A DNA stretch of 64,000 nt from Gammaproteobacteria bacterium (GCA_009841615.1 VXLL01000018.1:124001-188000), one strand, 5' to 3'; shown: positions 35,171 to 44,343, counted from the stretch's first letter. Notes: generated by a model not told the origin, from the letters alone. Numbers and translations are program-made.

Positions 35171-35956
35171 TTATCCAGTGGTTGGCTCAGGACGGTGATC
35201 GCGCAGAAAGACAAAAGTATCCCGTGTCGATCGCTCACTTGAATAGTAATAACCTTCCGCGTTAAACTCGCGCAATCGACTTGGATTATCCAATCGATTT
35301 AGCACAACGAATCGAGCTAACAACCCTCGTGCGCGTTTCCCAAAGTAACTCATAAACCGATAGTCTTCTCGATGTCGTTCCAAAAATTTACAGTGCACGA
35401 CTCGATAATTGATTTTCCGTGCGAGGTCATCGCTTAGATATTCATTAGAGGCAGCGTTTACTAACACAGGCGATCGATGGTTCGCTAGTTCAACGTTCAA
35501 TGAATCGGCGATTTCGTCGTTCCAATAGGCATACAAGTCAGTTCCATGGCTATTTGGTAGATCGGTTCCCATCTCCAATCGATACGGTTGAATGGCGTCC
35601 AGTGGTCGCAACACTCCATACAGACCAGAGAGTATTCTGAGCCGACGTTGCGCCGCGGTGAGATCTCTTTCTCCAAAAGTCTCGGCACCCAGTCCCAAAT
35701 ATACGTCTCCCCGAAAGGAAAGAATAGCGGGTCGGCGTTTTCCGTTTGGTGCAGTCCAATTCTGATACCGTTCATAGTTCAAGTCTGCTAAATCGTCGCT
35801 GATATTCATCAACTCTTTTAGATTACTAGCGCTCAACTGTTGTAATTGAGAAATAAGCTCAGTAGTACGATCGTTAAATGATGGATCGGAGCGTTTGCGC
35901 GTCGTTAGTTTTGTCTTGAAATCTAGATTTTTCGAAGGTGATAACACCGTCAACAT
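35171..35956 (-). CDS. yaaA: Peroxide stress protein YaaA
   Basis: This is a member of the YaaA/DUF328 family, which in E. coli limits free iron and oxidative damage under peroxide stress and has been reported to bind DNA. I start it at 35956 because the family begins MLTVLSPSKNLDF; an upstream GTG/ATG extension of 11 residues is not conserved. Further hallmarks are RPAILSFRGDVYLGL, LSGLYGVLRPLD, LVNAASNEY and KRARGLLARF. The length of 261 residues is typical. It is the first gene of the minus-strand group leading to the DUF1244 gene. Confidence 0.94.
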   Translation of the reverse strand: MLTVLSPSKNLDFKTKLTTRKRSDPSFNDRTTELISQLQQLSASNLKELMNISDDLADLNYERYQNWTAPNGKRRPAILSFRGDVYLGLGAETFGERDLTAAQRRLRILSGLYGVLRPLDAIQPYRLEMGTDLPNSHGTDLYAYWNDEIADSLNVELANHRSPVLVNAASNEYLSDDLARKINYRVVHCKFLERHREDYRFMSYFGKRARGLLARFVVLNRLDNPSRLREFNAEGYYYSSERSTRDTFVFLRDHRPEPTTG

Positions 35957-36142
35957 AAAATTGCACCCATAAATTTGGTTTACTACCATACAGTGTACAC
36001 ATTGGCCTCAGAGAACACGGTTTCCACAACCTTTATGTACCGACCTCAGCCGCAGAGTAAAACGGACAATTTCTCAGTCAAAAGCACGAAATTCTCACAC
36101 GACATCATTAAACACTAGCAATGTACATGGATATGGAAATTC

Positions 36143-36859
36143 GTGGAATCTAGAGGTAAGACATGGGTAGGACGAGTCCGAAGCCGAAATGAGGATGTGT
36201 TTAGCATCCGACCTGAGTTTGGATTTCTAGCCGTAGCTGACGGCATGGGTGGAACAAGTGCCGGCCATGTTGCCGCGCGCATCGCAATTGACGAAGTCTC
36301 GAGCACACTCGCCAACATTAGCGACAGCCGTACGTTACAACCTGACGACTTGATCGAAGCCGTAGTTCATGCCAACTCCATGGTCTTCGACCGCGGGCAG
36401 ACCTATTCAGATTTCGCGGGTATGGGCACCACCATTGTATACTGTATCGTAGACGAGTTGCTGGCGACGTTTTGCCATGTTGGTGACTCTCGTGGATACC
36501 TATTTCGCAAAAAAGAACTCAAGCAAGTAACAAAAGACCATTCGTTAGTGCAGGAAAAAGTTGATCGCGGTGAGATGACAGCAGAAGAAGCTCGAGTGGC
36601 CCCAATGCGTAATCTGGTTACGCGTTCCGTGGGTCCGCAACAAACCGTCCTACCCGAAGTCACGAATGCAGAACTTCAACCTGGGGACTGCCTCATGCTC
36701 TGTAGCGATGGAATCTCAGATTTCGTCCCTCACCCCGAAATTCAAGAAGTCATGGACGCTCATTCACACAACCTCCGGTTCCTTGCATCCATGCTAGTGG
36801 AAACAGCCGACAAACACGGAAGCACCGACAATATTACGACGGTGGTTGCAAAAATATGA
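36143..36859 (+). CDS. PP2C-type serine/threonine protein phosphatase
   Basis: This 238-residue cytoplasmic metal-dependent phosphatase (Stp/PrpC type) has all PP2C motifs: RSRNEDVF, VADGMGGTSAGHVA (metal Asp), GMGTTIVY, HVGDSRGYLF, DHSLVQEKVDRGEMT, LCSDGISDFV and DNITTVV. The start is GTG at 36143, because the preceding ATG frames are closed by stops. Bacterial PP2Cs usually oppose Hanks-type kinases, but none is encoded nearby. Its stop overlaps the start of bolA by four bases (ATGA), so the pair is translationally coupled. Confidence 0.93.
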   Translation: MESRGKTWVGRVRSRNEDVFSIRPEFGFLAVADGMGGTSAGHVAARIAIDEVSSTLANISDSRTLQPDDLIEAVVHANSMVFDRGQTYSDFAGMGTTIVYCIVDELLATFCHVGDSRGYLFRKKELKQVTKDHSLVQEKVDRGEMTAEEARVAPMRNLVTRSVGPQQTVLPEVTNAELQPGDCLMLCSDGISDFVPHPEIQEVMDAHSHNLRFLASMLVETADKHGSTDNITTVVAKI

Positions 36860-37176
36860 CCAGGTTCGTTCAAGAAGTGATAGAAGCAAAGTTAACCGCT
36901 TGCGATCCGATACATTTAGAAGTCGTTAATGAGAGTGGCAGTCACAATGTTCCGAAGGGTTCCGAGACTCACTTTAAAGTTGTTATGATCAGTGATAAGT
37001 TTGAAGGGCTTCGATTGATTCAACGACACCGCATGATTAACGAGATCTTGGAGGAAGAACTCGCGGGACCGATACATGCGCTGTCGCTGCATCTTTATAC
37101 CAATCAAGACTGGGAAAAGAGGTTTGGATCTATTCCAGCGTCGCCACCTTGTCGCGGTGGCGAAAAGGCTACCTAG
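36856..37176 (+). CDS. bolA: BolA family protein
   Basis: This 106-residue protein has the BolA fold signature: HLEVVNESGSHNVPKGSETHFKVVM, with the conserved His residues, then FEGLRLIQRHRMINEIL and HALSLHLYT. BolA proteins bind monothiol glutaredoxins and act in iron-sulfur cluster trafficking; E. coli BolA is also a stress morphogene. The last codons, past the conserved domain, coincide with a perfect 8-bp hairpin. It is coupled to the phosphatase gene upstream and lies 24 bases before trhO. Confidence 0.93.
   Translation: MTRFVQEVIEAKLTACDPIHLEVVNESGSHNVPKGSETHFKVVMISDKFEGLRLIQRHRMINEILEEELAGPIHALSLHLYTNQDWEKRFGSIPASPPCRGGEKAT
37141..37163 (+). repeat. Perfect hairpin at the 3' end of bolA
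   Basis: TCGCCACC and GGTGGCGA form an eight-pair GC-rich stem with a seven-base loop, inside the last codons of bolA and 38 bases before the trhO start. On the plus strand it is followed by AAAAGG, not a T-run, so it is not an intrinsic terminator; it could slow a 3' nuclease or tune trhO translation. Confidence 0.45.
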
Positions 37177-37200
37177 CCCTTAATTCCGTACCACTATCCG

Positions 37201-38133
37201 ATGTACGTTGCATCTTTCTATCGCTTCGTGAAAATCGAGGAAGTCGTACGTGTTCGCGACTTTGTCGTAGATCTGTGTACCCGATGTAGAGTTCAAGGAA
37301 CTTTTACTGTCGCCAATGAAGGTATTAACGCCGCACTCGCGCATCCGAACCTTCGAGTGTTGGAGACAATAGTTGAGCAAATCAAAGCTCGTCTCGCCCT
37401 GAAGGTGTTGCGACCTACCTTCTCACGAGCAGATCTCGACACACTCCCTTTTGACAAACTGTTGGTACGAATACGTCCCGAAATTGTCTCCTACGACACA
37501 CCCTTTGACTTCACGTTGCCAGCTCTCCCAAAAGTGACCTCCGTTCAATGGAATGACTTGCTCCGGGCAACCGACACTGTTGTGCTCGACGTGCGCAATC
37601 AATACGAACATGACCTTGGTCGGTTTCGAAACTCGATTCAGCCACAGACTAAGAACTTTCGAGAGTTCAAAAACTTCCTTCACCAGCAAAGTGAGATCGA
37701 TTACGATCAGCCAGTAGCTATTTATTGCACAGGTGGTATCCGTTGTGAAAAAGCCGCGCAATCTATGTTCAAGTTGGGTTTCAAGTCCGTGGTACAACTT
37801 GACCGCGGAATCCTAGGGTACCTAGAGGAAAACGCGGAAGACTCACTTTGGGAGGGTGAGTGTTTTGTTTTTGACCAGCGCGTTGCTTTGAACGAATCCC
37901 TGATGGAAGGGGTTGCGGAACTCTGTTTAGCTTGTGGTGGTCCGGTCACTTCGAACGACAAGAACCATCCTCACTTCGAGCACGGTATCAGTTGTTCAGC
38001 ATGCCACCAAGACCTCACTCCTTCGACACGCGCGCGCCGATCAGAACGTTTGCGTCAACTATATCTTGCTAGTATGCGCGAAAACAATAGATCAGTGGAG
38101 CACAAAGTTTCATTGGAAGGCTTGCCAGTCTAG
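37201..38133 (+). CDS. trhO: tRNA uridine-34 hydroxylase TrhO (rhodanese family)
   Basis: This 310-residue protein matches TrhO (formerly YceA), which hydroxylates U34 of certain tRNAs as a step towards cmo5U/mo5U. The N-terminal domain (ASFYRFVKI, GTFTVANEGINAALA) and the rhodanese domain (LDVRNQYEHDLGRF, IYCTGGIRCEKA with Cys176 and Cys182) are both present. The tail has a four-cysteine pattern (CLACGG and ISCSACH), probably a zinc knuckle. It sits directly before ttcA, another tRNA-modifying enzyme, with seven bases between them. Confidence 0.93.
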   Translation: MYVASFYRFVKIEEVVRVRDFVVDLCTRCRVQGTFTVANEGINAALAHPNLRVLETIVEQIKARLALKVLRPTFSRADLDTLPFDKLLVRIRPEIVSYDTPFDFTLPALPKVTSVQWNDLLRATDTVVLDVRNQYEHDLGRFRNSIQPQTKNFREFKNFLHQQSEIDYDQPVAIYCTGGIRCEKAAQSMFKLGFKSVVQLDRGILGYLEENAEDSLWEGECFVFDQRVALNESLMEGVAELCLACGGPVTSNDKNHPHFEHGISCSACHQDLTPSTRARRSERLRQLYLASMRENNRSVEHKVSLEGLPV

Positions 38134-38140
38134 GAAAATT

Positions 38141-39037
38141 GTGAAAGCAGGAGAAGCGCAAAACACTAGCAACATCGTTAGAGCATCTCCACAGCACAAC
38201 GCTGAGCGATCGACGTACGAATTGAACAAGACAAAGAAGAAGCTACGACGTCTAGTCGGACAAGCTATCGCTGACTACGACATGATTGAAGCGGGAGACC
38301 GCGTCATGGTCTGCCTATCGGGAGGCAAAGACTCTTTTACGTTACTTGATACACTGATTTCTTTACAACACAACGCGCCCGTGGATTTCAGTTTAGTCGC
38401 AGTCAATGTCGACCAAATGCAACCAAACTTTCCCGAGGAGGTCATACCCGACTATTGCAATGCGCGAAACATTGAGTACTTTATCGTTCAGGAAGACACG
38501 TACTCTATAGTGACTAAAGTAACACCGGAAGGTAAGATATATTGCCCTATCTGTTCGCGTCTGCGTCGTGGAATCCTTTATACTACTTCCAAGAAGATCA
38601 ATGCAACAAAGATCGCGCTTGGGCATCATCTTGACGATGTTGTTGAAACTCTTTTTCTAAATTTGTTTTTTGGTGGCACAATGAAATCTATGCCGCCATA
38701 TCTGGTATCAGACGACGGAGAGCACCACGTGATTCGCCCGCTGTACTACGTGCGTGAAAAACTGATCGCGCGCTATTCGAAGATGCTAAATCACCCAATA
38801 ATTCCATGTGATCTTTGCGGTTCTCAGGAGCACCTCCAGCGTCAACAGATTAAGTCTCTACTCAAAGAGTGGGATCAGACTCATCCAGGTCGCGTCGAAA
38901 ACATTGCCCGCGCAATACGAAACGTTAAACTCTCCCATCTTGGGGATCGGCATCTATATCCATTCGGTAAAGACACAACCAATCCAGAGGGGAGATTACT
39001 CGACATACGAGAGGAAGTTCTAGCTCAACATGACTGA
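38141..39037 (+). CDS. ttcA: tRNA 2-thiocytidine biosynthesis protein TtcA
   Basis: TtcA thiolates cytidine 32 of certain tRNAs using a 4Fe-4S cluster and ATP. The PP-loop SGGKDS is at residues 60-65, CPICSRLRRGILY supplies two cluster cysteines, LGHHLDDVVETLFLN is the typical central motif, and a further CxxC (IPCDLCGS) follows. The open frame extends upstream into trhO, but the real start is GTG at 38141, seven bases after the trhO stop and preceded by AGGA, giving 298 residues, a normal length. It overlaps yheU by eight bases. Confidence 0.94.
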   Translation: MKAGEAQNTSNIVRASPQHNAERSTYELNKTKKKLRRLVGQAIADYDMIEAGDRVMVCLSGGKDSFTLLDTLISLQHNAPVDFSLVAVNVDQMQPNFPEEVIPDYCNARNIEYFIVQEDTYSIVTKVTPEGKIYCPICSRLRRGILYTTSKKINATKIALGHHLDDVVETLFLNLFFGGTMKSMPPYLVSDDGEHHVIRPLYYVREKLIARYSKMLNHPIIPCDLCGSQEHLQRQQIKSLLKEWDQTHPGRVENIARAIRNVKLSHLGDRHLYPFGKDTTNPEGRLLDIREEVLAQHD

Positions 39038-39269
39038 CCCTGTAATCGTTCCGTATTCTCGGTTATCGGTTTCCGCCCGTAATGAATTGATTGAGGAGTT
39101 TATCACTCGCGACAGCTGTGTTTGGGATGGCACCCTAGATGAAAAACGAGAGCAAATCCTACGAGCTCTACGCACAGAACGAGCAGTTATTACTTTTGAT
39201 ACGAAGAGTAACACGGCCGACATTCGGCCCACTGAACAATTACAAAAATCTAATCTCGGCCACGATTGA
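39030..39269 (+). CDS. yheU: YheU family protein (UPF0270)
   Basis: This 79-residue protein of the YheU/UPF0270 family is recognised by VPYSRLSVSARNELIEEFITRD, a central KREQILRALR and AVITFDTKSNTADI. The function is unknown. The gene starts inside the end of ttcA, so it is translationally coupled, and ends 18 bases before ccmA, apparently as part of one long plus-strand transcript. Confidence 0.85.
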   Translation: MTDPVIVPYSRLSVSARNELIEEFITRDSCVWDGTLDEKREQILRALRTERAVITFDTKSNTADIRPTEQLQKSNLGHD

Positions 39270-39287
39270 ACTATATCACAGCAAGTC

Positions 39288-39881
39288 GTGTCTAGTACGC
39301 ATTTGACCGTAAACAATATTCATTGCCAACCGGGGTCTCAAGAACTCTTTAATGGTTTGAACATATCTGTCAGCACAGGTGAAATCATTGAATTACGGGG
39401 ACCCAATGGTTGCGGAAAGTCTACTCTTCTTCGAATTATGGCTGGTCTGCAACAACCAGACTCCGGCAGCATCACTCGATATGTAGATCCAATAGGGTAT
39501 CTAGGGCACAAGTTCGGCCTTGCGAGTATTCTTACGGTTCAGGAAAATCTTCGGTGGACAAGTGTGCTGACCGGCGCGAAATTCGATACCGTCCGAGCGC
39601 AAGAGTTCCTCGAAAAATTTGAACTTCGTACGGCAGTGAACAAACTGATTCAAGAACTCTCTACCGGACAAAAACGACGATGTAGTTTTGTGTGTTTGTT
39701 AATTGGCAAGTACGAATTGTGGTTGCTGGATGAACCTTTTGCCTCCTTAGACAGTAAAGGCGAGGAACTCGTTCGAGAACTGATTCAGGAGCATTGCGGA
39801 AACGGTGGCAGTGCTGTGATTGCTTCTCACGCAGCTTTGCCCCTAGCTCAAGCAATGCAAGTCGATCTCGGTATCAGTTAA
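39288..39881 (+). CDS. ccmA: Cytochrome c maturation ATPase CcmA
   Basis: This 197-residue ABC ATPase of System I cytochrome c maturation starts at GTG. Walker A is GPNGCGKST, the signature LSTGQKRR and Walker B LWLLDEPFASLD. With CcmB, CcmC and CcmD it uses ATP to release holo-CcmE from the haem-loading complex. It is first of the ccmABCDEFGHI run. Its stop TAA shares one base with the ccmB ATG. Confidence 0.95.
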   Translation: MSSTHLTVNNIHCQPGSQELFNGLNISVSTGEIIELRGPNGCGKSTLLRIMAGLQQPDSGSITRYVDPIGYLGHKFGLASILTVQENLRWTSVLTGAKFDTVRAQEFLEKFELRTAVNKLIQELSTGQKRRCSFVCLLIGKYELWLLDEPFASLDSKGEELVRELIQEHCGNGGSAVIASHAALPLAQAMQVDLGIS

Positions 39882-40546
39882 TGCGGTTCTGGGCATTGTA
39901 CCAACGGGAAATGCTGATCGAATTTCGATCTGGCGTGGAATCGTTTATTCCACTGGTCTTCTTCTTGCTCGTTGTCGGTACGTTCGCGTTCACTTTGCGC
40001 AGCTTCATTTCGGGAGACGCTAGAGTCTTAGTCGCTGTAATTTGGATTACCACGTTGTTTACAAGCATGCTCTCTTTAGACAAATTATTTAAACGCGATC
40101 ATGCAGACGGAACTCTTGCGGTAGCTGTCCTTCATAGTGAAGCGATTACCGCGACAGTCGTAACAAAGCTAGTTACACACTGGAGTGTAACAGGGATTCC
40201 GATTACTCTTCTCGGTCCCGTGGTTGGACTACTTTCCGGGATGCACTTTGACCATGCACTAATGCTCGGTTTTACCCTCTTAATTGGTACTCCGACCATT
40301 ACCATGCTTGGTGCTCTCGTGACTGCCCTGCTTGTAGGTCTAGGCCGCGGAGGCGAGTTACTCACGGTCTTGATTCTACCGTTGTACATCCCGATTTTGC
40401 TTTTTGGGATAAGTGTGTGTCACTTACACATCGAAAGTGCATCTTATACATCAGAATTGCTATGGTGTTTTGCTTTACTAACAGGTTCAACAACTGCGAT
40501 CCCATTGGCATTAGGACCCGTGCTGAAAATGAGCCAAGACTCTTAG
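39881..40546 (+). CDS. ccmB: Cytochrome c maturation membrane protein CcmB
   Basis: This 221-residue integral membrane protein is the permease subunit paired with CcmA. I start it at the ATG at 39881 (MRFWALYQREMLIEFRSG), the standard CcmB N-terminus, rather than at an upstream in-frame start inside ccmA. About six helices are visible, including FIPLVFFLLVVGTF, the family motif LLSGMHFD and LTVLILPLYIPILLFG. Confidence 0.95.
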   Translation: MRFWALYQREMLIEFRSGVESFIPLVFFLLVVGTFAFTLRSFISGDARVLVAVIWITTLFTSMLSLDKLFKRDHADGTLAVAVLHSEAITATVVTKLVTHWSVTGIPITLLGPVVGLLSGMHFDHALMLGFTLLIGTPTITMLGALVTALLVGLGRGGELLTVLILPLYIPILLFGISVCHLHIESASYTSELLWCFALLTGSTTAIPLALGPVLKMSQDS

Positions 40547-40547
40547 T

Positions 40548-41300
40548 ATGAAATTCATTCCTACATGGCTGCATCGTTTAGCTTCACCTCAGCACTTTTT
40601 TGGGGACATCAAGTCGTGGATCATGTGGTTGTACGTCTTGGGCACGATCGGTTTCTTGGTAGGATCAGTTTGGGGGCTAGCATTCGTTCCGCCGGAACGT
40701 TATCAAGGGGACAGCTTTCGGATCTTATATGTGCATGCGCCTATCGCACATGTAGCTCAACTGATCTACATATCGATTGCCGTCGCGGGGGTCGTTCACC
40801 TCGTGTGGAAACTCAAAATGGCTGATGTTTATATGTCTGCGGCCGCGCCAGTTGGTTGTTGGTTGACCGCATTAGCATTAGCTTCAGGAATGATTTGGGG
40901 GATGCCAACCTGGGGCACCGCTTGGGTGTGGGACGCAAGGATCGTATCAACACTAATCCTACTTTTCTTGTTCTTTGGGCTCATCGTTTTGCGTCGAGTT
41001 GTTCCCAATCCTACACGAGCAGCGACAGCATTGAGCATTCTCGCAATTGTCGGAGCCATCAATATTCCAATTATCAAATATTCGGTTGAATGGTTTGAGA
41101 CGCTACACCAACCTGCCAGCATAGAATTGTTTGGGGACATCGCCATAGCACCTGTTTTCCTTACTCCGCTCTTCATCAATATTGCCAGTATCTATGTACT
41201 AGCTGCTGGTTTTATTCTTGCAAACATGAGGTACCTAGTGGTCGAACGGAACGCATCGATGACCTGGATTCAAGGATGGATTCGAGGACAAAGTCAATGA
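40548..41300 (+). CDS. ccmC: Haem exporter and handling protein CcmC
   Basis: This 250-residue, six-helix membrane protein loads haem onto CcmE. The tryptophan-rich haem-handling loop is present (MPTWGTAWVWDARIVS), with conserved His residues in YVHAPIAHVAQ and WFETLHQPASI. The start lies one base after the ccmB stop, and its stop overlaps the ccmD start by four bases. Confidence 0.96.
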   Translation: MKFIPTWLHRLASPQHFFGDIKSWIMWLYVLGTIGFLVGSVWGLAFVPPERYQGDSFRILYVHAPIAHVAQLIYISIAVAGVVHLVWKLKMADVYMSAAAPVGCWLTALALASGMIWGMPTWGTAWVWDARIVSTLILLFLFFGLIVLRRVVPNPTRAATALSILAIVGAINIPIIKYSVEWFETLHQPASIELFGDIAIAPVFLTPLFINIASIYVLAAGFILANMRYLVVERNASMTWIQGWIRGQSQ

Positions 41301-41449
41301 TGGAACTACTTACAATGGATGGACACGGTATTTACGTGTGGAGTGCTTACATCCTCACTACCTGTGTCTTGTTAGGATTGGGTATTTATCCCTTTATCCG
41401 ACTCTCGCGATTGAAACAACGGTACCAAGAGGACAACGAGCTCAAGTGA
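41297..41449 (+). CDS. ccmD: Small haem exporter subunit CcmD
   Basis: This is a 50-residue single-helix protein between ccmC and ccmE. It begins MMELLTMDGHGIYVWSAYIL, continues through one transmembrane helix and ends with the basic, charged tail LSRLKQRYQED typical of CcmD, which helps holo-CcmE leave the CcmABC complex. It starts with ATG at 41297 (or the next codon) in an ATGA overlap with ccmC and overlaps the ccmE GTG start. Confidence 0.9.
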   Translation: MMELLTMDGHGIYVWSAYILTTCVLLGLGIYPFIRLSRLKQRYQEDNELK

Positions 41450-41877
41450 AATCTCATCGCCGGCGCAAGTTAACAATCATCATTTTTTTGTTCGTCGGTT
41501 CTCTCGCAACAGTACTCATTTCGATCTTTGCACTTCAAAACTACATCAATCATTTTTACTTACCAGACGAAATCGTTAGTGGCGAGGTACCGCTCGAACG
41601 CAAAATCCGGGCGGGTGGTTTCGTCAAACCCGGGAGCGTTGTACACGAATCTGCGGGTCTGGGAGTTCAGTTTGACATTACTGATTTGAATGACGCGACG
41701 TTTCGAGTGCACTATGAGGGAATCTTACCCTCTTTATTTCGGGAAGGCCAAGGTGCGATAGTAGCAGGTAGGTTAAACAAAAATGGCATATTTGCCGCGA
41801 GCCATGTATTCGCGAAACATGACGAAAATTACGTACCACCAGAATTGAAAGGGATGGTTGAGCACGATGATCCCTGA
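41446..41877 (+). CDS. ccmE: Cytochrome c-type biogenesis haem chaperone CcmE
   Basis: This 143-residue periplasmic haem chaperone is anchored by an N-terminal helix (IIIFLFVGSLATVLISIFAL). The covalent haem attachment His is in AKHDENYVPPE, the H-type signature with the axial Tyr four residues on. RAGGFVKPGSV and VHYEGILPSLFREGQ are typical of the OB-fold. I start it at GTG 41446, which follows the short basic KSHRRRK start seen in the family; the open frame extends upstream within ccmD. It overlaps ccmF by 11 bases. Confidence 0.95.
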   Translation: MKSHRRRKLTIIIFLFVGSLATVLISIFALQNYINHFYLPDEIVSGEVPLERKIRAGGFVKPGSVVHESAGLGVQFDITDLNDATFRVHYEGILPSLFREGQGAIVAGRLNKNGIFAASHVFAKHDENYVPPELKGMVEHDDP

Positions 41878-43792
41878 ACTAGGTCACTTTAGTGCATTTT
41901 TAGGCTTAATGAGTGCAGTTGGAATCGCGCTCTTTGGGTTCTTTGGAGCGAACCAGAACCGTGCCTCATGGGTGGATATGTCCATCCGCCTCACAAAAGT
42001 ACAAGTGGCAGTCTTGACGTTGTCGTTTTTACTTCTAATTACAGCGTTTCTCGATGATGACTTCTCAGTACTCTACGTCGCGAATAACTCCAACACTGCA
42101 CTGCCGTGGTACTACAAAGTTAGCGGGGTCTGGGGCGCGCATGAGGGGTCGTTTTTACTATGGACTCTCGTAACTGCGGTGTGGACCGTACTCGTCGCGA
42201 CTCGTGCCCGGCATATTTCGCTGAAACTACATGGGTATGTACTCGGTACGCTGGGCGTGCTGAGCTTCATGTTTCTCGCGTTCCTTCTCTTCTCGAGTAA
42301 TCCATTCGAACGCTTAGTTCCGAATGTCCCGATACAAGGAGCAGATCTCAATCCCGTGCTTCAGGACATTGGACAGATCATTCACCCACCGATGCTGTAC
42401 ATCGGATACGTCGGATTTGGTGTAACGTTTGCGTTCGGAATCGCAGCTCTTGCTACTGGAAAGATCGATTCTGCTTGGGCTCGATGGGCGCGACCCTGGG
42501 TCAACATCGCATGGTTATTCTTGACCATTGGTATCGTTTTAGGCAGCTGGTGGGCTTACTACGAACTTGGTTGGGGGGGATGGTGGTTCTGGGATCCCGT
42601 CGAAAATGCCTCTTTCATGCCTTGGTTAGCAGGAACCGCACTTATTCATTCATTAGCTGCTACCGAGAAGCGAGGTGCGTTCAAGAACTGGACGATTCTA
42701 CTCACGCTTTTAACGTTCACCCTAGTACTAATGGGAGCATTTCTCGTCCGGAGTGGTGTGTTATCCAGTGTACATGCGTTTGCGGTAGATCCCCAACGGG
42801 GACTGATTTTGCTGACAATTTTTGTCCTAGTTGCTGGTGGTTCCTTAGTACTTTATGCGTTTCGCGCGCACACACTCAATACGCAAGTACAGTATTGGGG
42901 CGTGTCTCGCGAACTCTTGCTACTGATCAACAACGCGCTACTTGTAATCGCGGTATTCACGATATTGTTAGGTACGTTGTATCCTCTTGGACATGAATGG
43001 CTAGTTGGCGGAGACAAGAAACTATCCGTTGGCGAACCGTACTTCAATGCCATGTTCGTACCAATCATGTTGTTGCTTTCATTCGCCTTAGCCATCGCTC
43101 CGATCTCGCGTTGGAAACATACTCCTATGCGATTAGTTTTAAACGCACTCATATTCTTGGGTGGTTCGGCAGTGGTTGCGCTACTTCTACCTTGGATATT
43201 AGCTGACGGGGTACACCTTGGTGTGTCTTGCGCGGTAGCACTAGCAATCTGGATCATGGTGACCCACGCGATCGCGTGCTATCGACAACGAAATGCACTC
43301 ACTTTGGGATTCATTGGAATGTCGGTCGCACATGTTGGTTTTGCAATCGCGGTGATCGGCGTCGCGGTGACTAGTGTCTATACCGAATCTAAGGACGCAC
43401 GTCTGAAAATCGGTGAGTCCCTAGAAGTCAGCGGTACCGACTACGAACTAGTAAGCGTCCAACCGACCGAATCTCAAAACTTTATTGGCGAACGAGCTCG
43501 ATTTGATTTTGGAGTTCAGGGGTCCCTGTTCCCCGAACGGAGGTTTTACTCAATTCGAGAACACATCACGTATGAGGCAGCAATCGCACCCGGCATCTTC
43601 AAGGATAGATACATAACCTTCGCGGGTCCCATGGAAAACGACACCTGGGGGGTCGAAATTCAAGATAAACCATTTCAACGATGGATTTGGTTTGGAGCAG
43701 TGGTCGCAGGTCTAGCGGCTCTAATCGCGATGCTCGACAAACGATATCGCAGGTTGTCGCAAAGAGATTTAGAGACCAGATATTCAGAGTAA
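41867..43792 (+). CDS. ccmF: Haem lyase subunit CcmF
   Basis: This 641-residue multi-helix membrane protein ligates haem to apocytochrome c together with CcmH and CcmI. The conserved WWD domain reads GWGGWWFWDPVENASFMPW; haem-axial His candidates lie in IIHPPMLYIGY and LIHSLAATEKR. A periplasmic C-terminal loop precedes the last helix. I start at ATG 41867 (MIPELGHFSAF), the typical N-terminus, rather than TTG 41858. Its stop shares one base with the ccmG start. Confidence 0.96.
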   Translation: MIPELGHFSAFLGLMSAVGIALFGFFGANQNRASWVDMSIRLTKVQVAVLTLSFLLLITAFLDDDFSVLYVANNSNTALPWYYKVSGVWGAHEGSFLLWTLVTAVWTVLVATRARHISLKLHGYVLGTLGVLSFMFLAFLLFSSNPFERLVPNVPIQGADLNPVLQDIGQIIHPPMLYIGYVGFGVTFAFGIAALATGKIDSAWARWARPWVNIAWLFLTIGIVLGSWWAYYELGWGGWWFWDPVENASFMPWLAGTALIHSLAATEKRGAFKNWTILLTLLTFTLVLMGAFLVRSGVLSSVHAFAVDPQRGLILLTIFVLVAGGSLVLYAFRAHTLNTQVQYWGVSRELLLLINNALLVIAVFTILLGTLYPLGHEWLVGGDKKLSVGEPYFNAMFVPIMLLLSFALAIAPISRWKHTPMRLVLNALIFLGGSAVVALLLPWILADGVHLGVSCAVALAIWIMVTHAIACYRQRNALTLGFIGMSVAHVGFAIAVIGVAVTSVYTESKDARLKIGESLEVSGTDYELVSVQPTESQNFIGERARFDFGVQGSLFPERRFYSIREHITYEAAIAPGIFKDRYITFAGPMENDTWGVEIQDKPFQRWIWFGAVVAGLAALIAMLDKRYRRLSQRDLETRYSE

Positions 43793-44343
43793 TGCAGAAA
43801 CGCTTAAAAACGCGATTGTTACTAGTAACACCATTAGTTGGTTTTGGAATTCTGGTTTTTTTCCTAGGGATTGGATTTAGGCTAGGGAAACACAACGTGC
43901 ATCCCTCCGCGGTGTTAAACGACCCGTTTCCGGAGTTTTCCAGTGTGAACCTTCTGGATGACGAACGTATTAGACGAGAAGATCTGATTGGAACATTTCG
44001 TCTAGTTAATGTTTGGGCGTCGTGGTGCACCGCCTGCGTTGAAGAACACGATTTACTCTTGGAATTGGCTAGATCAGGAACAATTTCAATCATCGGAATT
44101 AATTACCGCGACCAAGCCGAAGACGCGAAGACATGGCTATATGAACGAGGCAACCCCTACGAGAAAGTAGTGGTAGATGCACAAGGCGAGATCTGCGTCG
44201 ACCTTGGCGTTTACGGTGCTCCTGAGTCTTTCTTGGTCGACCCAGAAGGTATTGTTCGCGCCAAACAAGTAGGAGTTTTGACACGTACAGTATGGTTGGA
44301 AGAATTTGAACCATGGCTTGAGACACAAGTAGAGCAGAACTGA
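43792..44343 (+). CDS. ccmG: Thiol:disulfide interchange protein CcmG (DsbE)
   Basis: This 183-residue membrane-tethered thioredoxin-fold protein reduces the CxxCH cysteines of apocytochrome c. The N-terminal anchor LVGFGILVFFLGIGFRLG is followed by the active site WCTAC and the family sequence GVYGAPESFLVDPEG, with the cis-Pro. The start is ATG 43792 in a TAATG overlap with ccmF; the longer open frame is not conserved. Confidence 0.95.
   Translation: MQKRLKTRLLLVTPLVGFGILVFFLGIGFRLGKHNVHPSAVLNDPFPEFSSVNLLDDERIRREDLIGTFRLVNVWASWCTACVEEHDLLLELARSGTISIIGINYRDQAEDAKTWLYERGNPYEKVVVDAQGEICVDLGVYGAPESFLVDPEGIVRAKQVGVLTRTVWLEEFEPWLETQVEQN

Noticed and set aside
37934-38140. An N-terminal extension of TtcA overlapping trhO
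   Set aside because: The extension lies in the alternative frame of the conserved trhO 3' end and is not similar to TtcA. GTG at 38141 with AGGA gives a normal length.
39794-39880. An upstream start for CcmB inside ccmA
   Set aside because: The conserved CcmB N-terminus begins at 39881, in a TAATG coupling with ccmA.
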